The position numbers and the translations under genes were made by a program. From an uncultured Pirellulaceae bacterium (GTDB taxonomy: Bacteria > Planctomycetota > Planctomycetia > Pirellulales > Pirellulaceae): a DNA stretch of 41,576 nt. The notes beneath the pieces were generated by a model. It worked only from the letters and a program-made list of their open reading frames with translations, was not told the DNA's origin and ran no database searches. Numbering within the stretch: position 1 is the stretch's first letter; the number at the start of each line of letters is the position of its first letter. Positions 27,028 to 36,591 of the stretch are shown here, piece by piece. The stretch is from assembly GCA_947258905.1 (NCBI GenBank), contig CAMYKF010000675.1:1-41576 (forward strand), written 5' to 3'.

Positions 27028-29472
27028 ATGCCCAACGCAAACCCCAAACCGGCCCGCTGGACTGCGCCTGTGCCGCAAAGTCCGTTCGCGATGATGCTGG
27101 ACAAACTTCGGGAGCTCGATGTTTGGACGCGGGTGTTGTTGTGCGCGGTCACTGGCCTGATTTTGTGGGTCGTCACCGCTGGCTGGTCACCCAGTTTTCC
27201 CTATCGGGCCCGCCAGGCACCCCGGCACAACTTGCACGCCCGAGCTGAATTCGAGTACTACGATGCCGTGGCAACCGACCGGGCGCGGGATGAATCACGA
27301 CGCACGGCGATGGTTCATTACTCCAACGACCCGCGCGCCCTGGACGATCTGCAAACCGCGCTGACCGACCGCCTGTTCGTGATCAAGGACAACGCCTACG
27401 ACGAAATCGATCCGGAGCTGTGGGAAGAATTTCTGGGCGAAAAATATGCGGCCGCTCCGGTCGTCGCGGGCTCACCGGTAGACCAGCCCGACGAAGATGA
27501 CCAGGCGGTTGGCGAACCGGCCGCTGACTCCAGCCAGGCAAATGACGACCCGGAAACCGTGGCCCAGGAACAAGGCGAAGAGACGCAGGAACCGGAACCC
27601 ACCGAACCCTCACACATTGCCTATGTGCGTTTCGCACAGGCCATCCAGCAGGACCCGTCGCTGGAATCGCTCAAGTTGGCTGTGGAGAACGCATTTCTCA
27701 GCGTTGTAAAAAATGGCTTGCTGGAAAACCTCGAGCACGAGTTTGGTGAGGGCAGCACCAAGGAAATCATGGTGCGAACGGCGGACAGCGATATCCAGCA
27801 GGTAGTTCCGGTATCTGAAGTCCGCATCGGAGAAGTTTCCGGTGAATTGTACGCCCGGATACGCGCCAATCTCGACAACGATGACAACATCGCCGACCCG
27901 CGGTTTGTCGCTGACAGGATTTTTGACTGGCTGCGTCCCAAATTGCCAACCACGCTGAAACTGGACGAGGCGGCCACTGAGCGGTCCATGCGGCGTGCCG
28001 AACTGAACACCAAGCCCAAAAACAAACTTTATTCCCGGGGCAGCCCCCTGGAGCGACGCTCCATGACAGTCGAGGATGCCGACGTGATCACGGCAGGACG
28101 GCCGCTGGACGACGAGGATATCCAGTTGTTGCGTGTCGAGCATCGGGCCTATGTGGATTCCATGAGTGTCCACGAACGCGTGTTCTACTCTCTGGCCAAC
28201 TGGGGCATGTACGTGGCCGTGTTTTCTTTGTTAGGCGGCTATTTGTATTATCGCGACCGCACGCTAATTGAAGACTTGCGCCAGTTTGCACTGCTGCTGG
28301 GCCTGTTCCTGATTACGGTCGTCACGATGTGGGTGCTCGCCATCAACGTCCATTGGCGAGCCGAGATCATTCCCATCACCATGTTCGCCATGACCATCTC
28401 CGTGGCCTACCACCGTGAACTGGCCCTGTTGCTGGCCGCACTGGTCGCGCTGGTGTTTACGGCGGCCCACGGATACGGGGTCAACGAGTTTGTGATTCTC
28501 ACTGCCACCAGTTTTGTGGCAGCCCTGTTGTGCGGACGCATTCGCAGCCGGACGCGACTGGTCTACATCGGCCTGATCGGCGCTGCCGTGGCCTTTCCCA
28601 CCACGCTGGGCATCGGCACCATGACTGGCCAGCCGCTGGGTTCGGGACTGATTCTTGACGGTTTGTGGTTCGCCGGAGGAGCGTTGCTGGCTGGCCTGTT
28701 CATGACGGCGTTGCTGCCTTTCCTCGAGCAATGGTTTGGCATCGGCACCGACATCAGTCTGCTGGAACTCAGTGACGCCAACCATCCGTTGCTCAAACAA
28801 CTCGTGCAACGCGCGCCGGGTACCTACAACCACAGCATCAATGTGGCCTCGATTTCCGAAGCAGCCGCCGAGGCCATCGGTGCCAACGGGCTATTGTGCC
28901 GCGTCGGCGCCTATTTTCACGACATCGGCAAAATGCGCAAGCCCGAATACTTCGTGGAAAACCAGGGATCCGATGGCAACAAGCACGACGATCTGGTCCC
29001 CACCATGAGTACGCTGGTCATTATCGCGCACGTCAAGGACGGTGCGGAAATGGCCCGCAAACATCATCTGCCACAACGCATCATCGACATGATCGAACAG
29101 CATCATGGCACGACGCTGGTCGAGTACTTTTACCGACAGCAAACTCAGAAAAAGGAAGGGGCAGGGGAGCCGACGGACGTCGAGGAAGCCGATTTCCGGT
29201 ACCCCGGTCCCAAACCGCAAACCCGCGAAGCAGCCGTCATGATGCTGTCCGATTCCGTGGAAAGCGCCAGTCGCACGCTGCGGGAACCGACTCCCGCACG
29301 ACTGGAAAACCTCGTCAAAAGTATCTCCAAGAAGAAACTCGATGATGGCCAGTTCGATCAATGTGCACTGACATTGCAGGAACTGAGGATCATCGAGAAC
29401 AGTCTGATCAAGTCGCTCAATGCGATGTATCATGCCCGAGTCAAATACCCTGACCAGCAACAGCCCGCATAG
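27028..29472 (+). CDS. 7TMR-HDED/HD-domain membrane phosphohydrolase (PgpH/YqfF family)
   Basis: Extracytoplasmic N-terminal region, polytopic middle, HD domain: LLKQLVQRAPGTYNHSINVASISEAAAEAIGANGLLCRVGAYFHDIGKMRKPEYFVENQ; IIDMIEQHHGTTLVEYFY. Confidence 0.92.
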   Translation: MPNANPKPARWTAPVPQSPFAMMLDKLRELDVWTRVLLCAVTGLILWVVTAGWSPSFPYRARQAPRHNLHARAEFEYYDAVATDRARDESRRTAMVHYSNDPRALDDLQTALTDRLFVIKDNAYDEIDPELWEEFLGEKYAAAPVVAGSPVDQPDEDDQAVGEPAADSSQANDDPETVAQEQGEETQEPEPTEPSHIAYVRFAQAIQQDPSLESLKLAVENAFLSVVKNGLLENLEHEFGEGSTKEIMVRTADSDIQQVVPVSEVRIGEVSGELYARIRANLDNDDNIADPRFVADRIFDWLRPKLPTTLKLDEAATERSMRRAELNTKPKNKLYSRGSPLERRSMTVEDADVITAGRPLDDEDIQLLRVEHRAYVDSMSVHERVFYSLANWGMYVAVFSLLGGYLYYRDRTLIEDLRQFALLLGLFLITVVTMWVLAINVHWRAEIIPITMFAMTISVAYHRELALLLAALVALVFTAAHGYGVNEFVILTATSFVAALLCGRIRSRTRLVYIGLIGAAVAFPTTLGIGTMTGQPLGSGLILDGLWFAGGALLAGLFMTALLPFLEQWFGIGTDISLLELSDANHPLLKQLVQRAPGTYNHSINVASISEAAAEAIGANGLLCRVGAYFHDIGKMRKPEYFVENQGSDGNKHDDLVPTMSTLVIIAHVKDGAEMARKHHLPQRIIDMIEQHHGTTLVEYFYRQQTQKKEGAGEPTDVEEADFRYPGPKPQTREAAVMMLSDSVESASRTLREPTPARLENLVKSISKKKLDDGQFDQCALTLQELRIIENSLIKSLNAMYHARVKYPDQQQPA

Positions 29473-29947
29473 TTTTCAGGGATCGATTGAAATCAATCAG
29501 GCGGCCGATTTTGAAATCGACGAGCCACTGATTGGTGCGATCATCTCGCAAATTCTTGCCGACGCCGGTATTCGAGATGGCAACATCAGCATCGCCATCG
29601 TCGACGATGACACCATTCACCGGCTGAATCGCCAGTTCCTGCAACACGATTACGCCACCGACGTGCTGAGTTTTGTGCTGGATGCCGATCCGCAGCGCCA
29701 GTGGCTGGAAGGCGAAATCATCGCCAGCTATCAGACTGCCACCCGCATGGCCGGAGAATACGGCTGGAGTCCTTCCGCCGAGTTGCTGCTGTACCTGATC
29801 CACGGAGCGTTGCACCTGACGGGTATGGACGACGCCAGCGAGAAACAACGGCGGCAAATGCAGGAAGCCGAAAGCAGGTACCTGCTACGCGTTGGACTGA
29901 CCCGTCCGCCCGACCAAACCGGGGAGGAACCGATAACCGCCCCATGA
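29432..29947 (+). CDS. ybeY: Endoribonuclease YbeY
   Basis: ISIAIVDDDTIHRLNRQFLQHDYATDVLSFVLD; LEGEIIASYQTA; LYLIHGALHLTGMDD. Confidence 0.92.
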   Translation: MPESNTLTSNSPHSFQGSIEINQAADFEIDEPLIGAIISQILADAGIRDGNISIAIVDDDTIHRLNRQFLQHDYATDVLSFVLDADPQRQWLEGEIIASYQTATRMAGEYGWSPSAELLLYLIHGALHLTGMDDASEKQRRQMQEAESRYLLRVGLTRPPDQTGEEPITAP

Positions 29948-31254
29948 CATCTGGCCTGCTGTTGATTCTGACCTTGTTTTCGATCGTCGTGATGTCGGCT
30001 TCGGCCACCGCTGCACAGGTGCTGCAGGAGTTCATGCGGCACGAACTGGAGGAGTACTGCCTTCGCCGGGGCAGGCTCAGCTGGTTTGCTCACATCATCG
30101 AACGGCGCCGCGAATTGACTCTGGGAGCCCAGACGCTGCAGATGATCAGTATCGCAACCAGTATCATCTTTGGCTTGCTGTATTTCTTTGCCGATCGTGC
30201 GCTGTCGGAAGTTTCGCCCTTCGGGCTGCTGGGATTGATCGGTCTGTGGTCCCTGATTCTGCTGGCCGCCAATTGCTGGATTCCCTGGGGCGTGCTGAAA
30301 ATTGCCGCGCCGCAGTTTCTGTTCGCCACGTGGCGATTATGGTGGCTGGTCTCCCTGGCACTGGCACCGCTGATCGCCGGCGTGGAAGTCGTCTCGTCGC
30401 TGTTTCAGCGATTGTCGGGCCAGCCGGAAGACGAGGAAAACGAAGAAGAAAATTTCGAGGACGAAATTCTTTCCATGGTTTCCGAGGGCGAACAGGAGGG
30501 ACTGCTGGAAGCCGATGCGCGCGACATGATCGAAGGCGTGTTCGAACTCGATGACAGTGTCGTGGGCAAGGTGATGACGCCCCGCTCCAAAGTCGATGTG
30601 ATCGACGTCAACGCCAACTGGCAGGAAATGACCCATCGTGTGGCCGATACCGGTCGCACCCGATTGCCGGTCGTCGAGGGTCAGTTCTCGAAGGTCGAAG
30701 ATGTGATCGGGATTTTGTTTGCCAAGGATTTGCTGGCCCAGTTCAACCAGCCTGCCGAGTCCCGACTTGGTTTGCGTGAACTCGTGCGCCACCCCATGAT
30801 TGTGCCGCTATCCAAAACCCTGGATGAAATGTTGCAGCAGTTCCTGAGCGAACGCTCGCACATGGCGATCGTCGTCGACGAGTACCAATCGGTGGCAGGA
30901 GTGATTACCATCGAGGACATCCTCGAGGAAATTGTCGGCGAAATTGTTGACGAAATGGACGAGGAAGAACCCGGAGAGATCCTCCGGATCAGCGACCGGG
31001 TTGTGGAAGTTGACGGCACCGTACGAATCGATTTGCTGAACAACGAACTTGGCCTCGGCCTGCCCGAAAACGAGGACTATGACACCCTCTCCGGCTGGAT
31101 CATGAGCACGCTGAAGTCGATTCCCAAGCGTGGCCAGCAATTACAGGCCAATGGCTTGCACGTCGATATCCAGCAAGCCAGCCGCCGTACCATTGAACGC
31201 GTTCGGCTGACGTTGCTCGACACCGATCGCGGCAATGGCACGCTGGACGAGTAG
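29944..31254 (+). CDS. DUF21/CBS-domain HlyC/CorC family protein
   Basis: EEILSMVSEGEQEGLLEADARDMIEGVFELDDSVVGKVMTPRSKVDVIDV; HMAIVVDEYQSVAGVITIEDILEEIVGEIVDE; C-terminal CorC domain. ATG at 29944 overlaps the ybeY stop. Confidence 0.92.
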   Translation: MTSGLLLILTLFSIVVMSASATAAQVLQEFMRHELEEYCLRRGRLSWFAHIIERRRELTLGAQTLQMISIATSIIFGLLYFFADRALSEVSPFGLLGLIGLWSLILLAANCWIPWGVLKIAAPQFLFATWRLWWLVSLALAPLIAGVEVVSSLFQRLSGQPEDEENEEENFEDEILSMVSEGEQEGLLEADARDMIEGVFELDDSVVGKVMTPRSKVDVIDVNANWQEMTHRVADTGRTRLPVVEGQFSKVEDVIGILFAKDLLAQFNQPAESRLGLRELVRHPMIVPLSKTLDEMLQQFLSERSHMAIVVDEYQSVAGVITIEDILEEIVGEIVDEMDEEEPGEILRISDRVVEVDGTVRIDLLNNELGLGLPENEDYDTLSGWIMSTLKSIPKRGQQLQANGLHVDIQQASRRTIERVRLTLLDTDRGNGTLDE

Positions 31255-31370
31255 CATTGACCCGCTCGTCAGACGACTTGCCTGCCATTGTTGTGGCGGA
31301 CTATTTGCAAGGGACGACGCTCAGGGCGGCCATCGCACATCACTCACGAGCAAAGCTTTCATACACAGCC

Positions 31371-31589
31371 ATGGACGACAAAACGAAACAAAAGCTGGTT
31401 GAATTGGAAACATCCTGGGGTCTGCTGCAGCACGACGTGGAACAGCAGAACGGGGAAATCCTGCGACTCACCCGGCAACTGCAGGCCCTGGAGAATACGG
31501 TCGCCCGGTTGCTGGACCAAATGCAGCGCATGCAGCTATCCAGTGAACAAACGCCCGCTGACGAGGAACCACCGCCCCCGCATTACTAG
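31371..31589 (+). CDS. slyX: SlyX family protein
   Basis: 72-aa coiled-coil-like protein ending EEPPPPHY, the typical SlyX C-terminus. Confidence 0.8.
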   Translation: MDDKTKQKLVELETSWGLLQHDVEQQNGEILRLTRQLQALENTVARLLDQMQRMQLSSEQTPADEEPPPPHY

Positions 31590-31592
31590 CTC

Positions 31593-31712
31593 GCCTCGGG
31601 CTTTACCGGTTGGCCATTGCCACGGGCCCGAGGCTAGCGCCTTCGGCTCAGAGGAAGCGAACGTTGAGCCTCGGAGCGACGGCATGCAATAGCCCACGGC
31701 GTAAGCCGTGGG
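31593..31712. repeat. Cluster of palindromic spacer repeats
   Basis: gcctcgggc/gcccgaggc (31593-31601/31626-31634); ggctca/tgagcc (31645-31650/31665-31670); cccacggc-gtaa-gccgtggg (31693-31712). Confidence 0.8.
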
Positions 31713-31822
31713 TAACGATCACGCAGAATTCGTGAACCCCGTAGGGGCGGCTTTCTAACAGCGTGGGTTCGCTGGATCGCGCATACTCAGGTTATCGCCA
31801 ACGTACTCTTGTGGATCACCTG

Positions 31823-32478
31823 ATGAAACACTTTTTTATCACCGTCTTGATTTCCGCGATCTTGATCTCCGGTTGCCAACCACCGGCCGAACCGGCCGCT
31901 GAGACACCGCGTAATGTCGAGCAAGTCGCCACCGAGTACTTTGCCACGTTCGCCGAACGTGCCGATTGGGACAAACTGCTTTCCTTCTATTCACCGGACT
32001 TGAAATTCGAAGACATCGTCTTGCAGATGAAGCTGGAGAGCTTTGACGAGTTCAAGGAATTCTACGATTGGCCCAATCCTGATTTTGAGAAGCTGACTCC
32101 CGATCAACAGCACCTGGTCGTGGAAACTTTGGCCACGTACGACAACCGCGTCGCCGTCGCCCGCGGCCATCTCAGTCCCTTCATGTGGAAAGGGAAATAG
32201 TTGACCCGCCCACCGGCCTCGAATTCACCATCTGGCTCTACTTCGACGACAACCTCAAAATCATCCGCCAGATCGACTGGATGGAATACGATCACGGCGT
32301 GTTGGAAAGCGTGATCAAGCGGGTGCGGGAGGAAGGAGAGGACCAAGACCTCTCCGGTCGTAGCGGAAGTCGCCAGACTTTCCAATTTCCTTTCGGAACT
32401 CTGGCGAGTTCCGCTACGCCCAGCTGCGCCAGCGCTCGGCGACTGCCGCGAACAGGACCGAGGGAGTCCCCTAACTAG
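31823..32478 (+). pseudogene. NTF2/SnoaL-like lipoprotein, frame-broken near 32190-32198
   Basis: Lipobox-like MKHFFITVLISAILISGC; frame A ends ...RGHLSPFMWKGK*; frame B continues EIVDPPTGLEFTIWLYFDDNLKIIRQIDWMEYDHGVLESVIKRV. Confidence 0.65.
32360..32417. repeat. Inverted repeat, 19-nt arms with 2 mismatches
   Basis: gtagcggaagtcgccagac (32360-32378) against ctctggcgagttccgctac (32399-32417). Confidence 0.85.
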
Positions 32479-32519
32479 CTACTGAAACTGAGCAGATTTG
32501 CAGATCGCTCAAGAATGTA

Positions 32520-32543
32520 GGCGAACGAGGCCCTTCGTTCGCC
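32520..32543. repeat. Hairpin, perfect 9-bp stem
   Basis: ggcgaacga-ggccct-tcgttcgcc. Confidence 0.8.
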
Positions 32544-32615
32544 AGGCAGCATGTCCGACCGGATGGTTGCAGATCATCTGCGTTTCAGCATCAAATCACG
32601 GCGAATCCGACATCT

Positions 32616-32639
32616 GCTGAGCGAAGGACCTCGCTCAGC
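32616..32639. repeat. Hairpin, perfect 9-bp stem
   Basis: gctgagcga-aggacc-tcgctcagc. Confidence 0.8.
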
Positions 32640-32666
32640 TACACAAAAAGTGCACAGTTTGAGTAG

Positions 32667-32897
32667 CTAGGCAGGAAAGATGGCGTCAACCTGCGTTGCA
32701 CGCCATGCCAGAAAAGCCAGCGCGATCATCCAGCAGCCATAGATCACGGCCACCGCAGCAAACAGTCGGGGTCGGGGTCGCGGTGGTTTGATCACCACCT
32801 CGGCATTTTCAGCGGCGGGTTTCGGCAACTCCCTGGCCGGCACAGCTTCTGCCTCTGCTTTTGCTATCCCTGCTTTTCGCGTTTTTCGTTTTGTCAC
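32667..32897 (-). CDS. Small single-TM hypothetical protein
   Basis: 76 aa; basic/Pro-rich N-terminus, then LFAAVAVIYGCWMIALAFLAW; same strand as and close to the next gene. Confidence 0.55.
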   Translation of the reverse strand: MTKRKTRKAGIAKAEAEAVPARELPKPAAENAEVVIKPPRPRPRLFAAVAVIYGCWMIALAFLAWRATQVDAIFPA

Positions 32898-32912
32898 CGA
32901 TTATCCCACAGC

Positions 32913-33365
32913 TCAGGAACCCGACAGTTTCATTTCGAATTTCTTGTCGAACACTTCGTCAAAGTCATAGACATCATCAAAGTGCGTGCGGCAGTCGCGA
33001 GGCGATTTCTTCATCAAGCCCACGTCAATCATGTTGTAAACGATGTCGCCGAAATCGCTGGTGCGGGTAATTCCCCAGTTCTTCAAAACCACGCGGGACA
33101 TGTATCCGAACTGGTTAACCGCGTAATGACGAATGGCTTCGCAAAGTTCCTGCCCGGTCAAATGTCGCTCGGCGATCGGTTGCAATTCCTGCTGGATGGC
33201 ATCCAGTTCCAGGCAGGGTTCGGGATCAGCATGCAGGGAATCACTGCCAAGATTCAAAACATCCGAAGCATAACTCAGCGCTTCCCGAACAAACACGTAG
33301 GCTTCCAGGGGAAATCGCCTGTCACTGTTCAACAGCTGATGGAGTGACCGCACTTCGTCTTTCAT
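32913..33365 (-). CDS. Minf_1886 / TIGR04138-type conserved protein
   Basis: YVFVREALSYASDVL...HLTGQELCEAIRHYAVNQFGYMSRVVLKNWGITRTSDFGDIVYNMIDVGLMKKSPRDCRTHFDDVYDFDEVF. Confidence 0.85.
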   Translation of the reverse strand: MKDEVRSLHQLLNSDRRFPLEAYVFVREALSYASDVLNLGSDSLHADPEPCLELDAIQQELQPIAERHLTGQELCEAIRHYAVNQFGYMSRVVLKNWGITRTSDFGDIVYNMIDVGLMKKSPRDCRTHFDDVYDFDEVFDKKFEMKLSGS

Positions 33366-33456
33366 GGAACTGGTTGGGGTTGGATGTTTCGTGGCCGTCG
33401 CAGATGGCAGCAGCAGATTCAATTTTACTTGATCGGCCGTGAAATTCTAAGGTTGC

Positions 33457-34317
33457 TCATTTCCTGATGACTGACAGCACCTCGCTAACGTCAATCAGCA
33501 CGCGTCGGTTATCCTCAGTCTCCACAAGGACTTGCTGAGCCAGAATCTCGTGGCCCAGCACCTTGCCCTGTCCCATATTTGTGACCACCCGGGCACCCAC
33601 TCGCGGCAATTCCTTTTGCATTTGCTCGTAAGTATCGTACTCATATCGCAGACAACATTTCAGCCGACCGCAGCGACCCGATATCTTGGTGGGATCCAGC
33701 GTGGCCTTCTGGATTTTTGCCATCTTCATGGACACGGGCGGCATGGACGTCAAATGGGTGTTGCAGCAAACCGGTTTGCCGCAGTCTCCGTAATCGGCCA
33801 GCAATCTGGCCTCGTCCCTGACTCCGATCTGACGCATTTCAATTCGCGTCTGGAACTCTCCTGCGAGGGATTTAACAAGCTCCCGAAAGTCGATACGCTG
33901 CTCGGCCAAATAGTAGACGACGATCCGCTCGCCTCCAAACAAATGTTCAAGGTCAACCAGCTTCATGTCAAGTTTGAACTTGTCGATATGCTCCTGGCAA
34001 GTCTTGAGTTTCTCGTCGCGGCCGGATTGCAGCCAGGTATATTCGTTGAGGTCGTCGTCGGTCATTTCCCGCAGAATCTGGCCAGTGGGTGGCTCATCCA
34101 GGTGCGATAGTGCGTCGTCGCTGGCCTCGCACAAAACCATGCCCGTTTCCAGACCTCGGTTGGTCCGCGCAATCACACTCATGCCGCGACGATAATCCTC
34201 CCGCTTGCCGCGCGTGTGGAAGATACCCAGGGAGCGCATCGAGCCATAACGCACGACGTACCTGGACACTTGTTTTTCTGGCTGCGGATCGCCGGACATG
34301 TCGCCGTTGTTCGTCAT
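33457..34317 (-). CDS. PSP1 domain protein (RicT/YaaT-like)
   Basis: ARLLADYGDCGKPVCCNTHLTSMPPVSMKMAKIQKATLDPTKISGRCGRLKCCLRYEYDTYEQ, the conserved Cys-rich PSP1/RicT core. Confidence 0.92.
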   Translation of the reverse strand: MTNNGDMSGDPQPEKQVSRYVVRYGSMRSLGIFHTRGKREDYRRGMSVIARTNRGLETGMVLCEASDDALSHLDEPPTGQILREMTDDDLNEYTWLQSGRDEKLKTCQEHIDKFKLDMKLVDLEHLFGGERIVVYYLAEQRIDFRELVKSLAGEFQTRIEMRQIGVRDEARLLADYGDCGKPVCCNTHLTSMPPVSMKMAKIQKATLDPTKISGRCGRLKCCLRYEYDTYEQMQKELPRVGARVVTNMGQGKVLGHEILAQQVLVETEDNRRVLIDVSEVLSVIRK

Positions 34318-34319
34318 TT

Positions 34320-36461
34320 CTAGTCAGGCAGCCACAACTTTGATTTGCCGGGCTCTGCGGATTCAGCGGCCGGTTCGCCGGGCGTCCAGATCTGGTTTTC
34401 GGCCCCGGTCGCTACCGGTTCCGGTTCGCCGGGCGGCTGGTCACGCATGCTGCCGTCGGGACCCATGATGCCGAAGCGCTGCAGAACCGACGCCAGCCGG
34501 TATTGGGTGCGTGGTTCACGCAAATGGCCTGCCTGCAAGACGCGGAGTAATTCCTGACAACCATCGGGCCGGTTGCGTTCCAGCCGCAATTCCAGTTCGT
34601 CCACCAGCAAGTCACCGATCGGTCGATCGGCGGCTGCCGCGTGTTGCCGTGCCTTGTGCATCAAGTGCAAGGCCTCGTCGGTATCCACGGTCAACCGCGC
34701 CAACATGCCGTAGACCATTTCAAAGCGGATAAACTTCTCCATCTCGGGCCGCGACAGGATTACCGGAGCCGCCGAGCGCAATACACGCAAATTGCCGGCG
34801 CTGCTGGCCATCACGTAGGCCTTGATCAGGAATTCATCCGGCAGATTATCGAAATCAAGTCGCTGGACCTGAATTGGCGACAGGTAATCCAGATCCACCT
34901 CGCTGCCGGTAATCGGCTGCGGCTCGGGCAGACCCAGGTGCTGCCGCAGCCGATTGAAATCGAAACTGTCCACCGCCTGCGCATCAGCTCCCTGCTCCAG
35001 CAGCAGCACCAGGGCTTCGACGTCCAGTTGCGCATCCCGGTCGTTGGCAACTTCCGCGGGCGTGCGATCACCCAGAGGAATAAACGGGATGTTTGGCCAG
35101 ATTTCCAGATACTCGCGGACCCGCTGCCGCTGTACGAATTCCTGACGCTGCTCCAGCGTCATGTCCTCTGGCAAGTGCCACTTGAAACTCATGGCATGAT
35201 CCAGCACGCCTACCTGCTGAACCACTTCGTCGGTCAGACGCTGGCCCAGAGTATCGCCGAACACATCCTGCAGCCGGGTGTGAATGTCGTCGAACTGGTC
35301 ATCACAGACGACGAATGTCTCGAGGCGGGCCGGACGATCGGTTTCCCGACCGTAGACCAGCATTTCACCAATCACGCGTGGAAAATCGTCCTCGTCGGCA
35401 GCGGCGAGGCTGGCGACGGCGTCCTTGTCCAGCAACAGGTAGCCAGCCACCGGTGGCGGTGCATTGTCATCGATAAAGTGATGACTGAACAGCGAACCGG
35501 TTCTGATGCGCAGGCTGGAAACAGCGGTCTCATTAAACTTGTCAGTGTCCGACAGTGCGTAGGTCGTCCTGATGAATTCATGGCTGCCTGTGATCGGCTG
35601 GTCGTCAATCAGCAGCGACATGGCCCGCGCTTCCACGGCTTCGTCGTGATCCACGCCCGGCAATTCGGACAGTTCCCGGAACGCGGCACTCCCACTCATC
35701 GTATCGCCCAGGTTCATCGACCACGTGGCAATGGCCCGCACAATGGCCGGCTGGCCGGGATACTCGGCGTCCAGCTTGCTGGCGATGATGCGCGCCGCAC
35801 GCCAGCGACCGCGTTCAGCAAACAAGGCGGCATTGAGGAAGCGGTCCGCCCACGGCTGGTTCTCTTCATGGCCTGTCAGGACAACCGGGAACTCGGACTT
35901 CAACAACAACGGTACTTCAGGAGAACTGAATGTCTGCAGCACCAGTTGGCCGGTCACTTCATCCTCGCCGTCACGCATACGCGATGCGAAAATCAGATGC
36001 GCCCGTCCTGCCACGACATCGCCATGGGACATCAACATCATCCCCACGATGCGGAAGGCATTGCCCAGAATCAGCGGCACGCCACTGGTCGGCGCCACTT
36101 CCAGCGCATCCTGCAGCGCATCGACGGCGTCATCGGTGCGTCCTTCGGCGGCCATCAACAAGGCGTGATGCGCGTAGCCAGTCGGATTGTCCGGATGTTC
36201 ACGCAGGAACGCTGCGTTGACTTCGTTGGCTTGCGCGTACTCTTTCAGGTTGATCAGCAAATGTGTCTTTAACACCGAGAGGCAGGCCCGCGGCCCCGAC
36301 TTGTCCAGCAACCGATCGACCTTTTCCAGCGCGGCAACATGCTGTTTACCGCGGGTCAGGTTCAGGATCTGATCCAGATCATGCACAATGTCCTTGGCGC
36401 AACAGAACTTGATTTTCTTGCCAGAATGACAAGGGCAGGGTTGATAGATATCGATATCCAT
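34320..36461 (-). CDS. SEC-C motif protein with TPR-like repeats
   Basis: 713 aa; N-terminal YQPCPCHSGKKIKFCCAKD (SEC-C zinc motif) followed by helical repeat segments. Confidence 0.82.
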   Translation of the reverse strand: MDIDIYQPCPCHSGKKIKFCCAKDIVHDLDQILNLTRGKQHVAALEKVDRLLDKSGPRACLSVLKTHLLINLKEYAQANEVNAAFLREHPDNPTGYAHHALLMAAEGRTDDAVDALQDALEVAPTSGVPLILGNAFRIVGMMLMSHGDVVAGRAHLIFASRMRDGEDEVTGQLVLQTFSSPEVPLLLKSEFPVVLTGHEENQPWADRFLNAALFAERGRWRAARIIASKLDAEYPGQPAIVRAIATWSMNLGDTMSGSAAFRELSELPGVDHDEAVEARAMSLLIDDQPITGSHEFIRTTYALSDTDKFNETAVSSLRIRTGSLFSHHFIDDNAPPPVAGYLLLDKDAVASLAAADEDDFPRVIGEMLVYGRETDRPARLETFVVCDDQFDDIHTRLQDVFGDTLGQRLTDEVVQQVGVLDHAMSFKWHLPEDMTLEQRQEFVQRQRVREYLEIWPNIPFIPLGDRTPAEVANDRDAQLDVEALVLLLEQGADAQAVDSFDFNRLRQHLGLPEPQPITGSEVDLDYLSPIQVQRLDFDNLPDEFLIKAYVMASSAGNLRVLRSAAPVILSRPEMEKFIRFEMVYGMLARLTVDTDEALHLMHKARQHAAAADRPIGDLLVDELELRLERNRPDGCQELLRVLQAGHLREPRTQYRLASVLQRFGIMGPDGSMRDQPPGEPEPVATGAENQIWTPGEPAAESAEPGKSKLWLPD

Positions 36462-36591
36462 AATGGTCGATTCTGAATTTGATCTCGAAAAAGCAGGGAT
36501 GAGTTCCCAACTTTGAATTTATGACATTCAGAGATCAAAAGATACCCTTGGAACGCCTGCCCGGGCGGGTTCAGGGGAGGGTTGAGCGAAT

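Noticed and set aside
34641-36272. 543-aa plus-strand ORF opposite the SEC-C protein
   Set aside because: Antisense shadow; the minus-strand ORF has a clear SEC-C motif and abuts the RicT gene.
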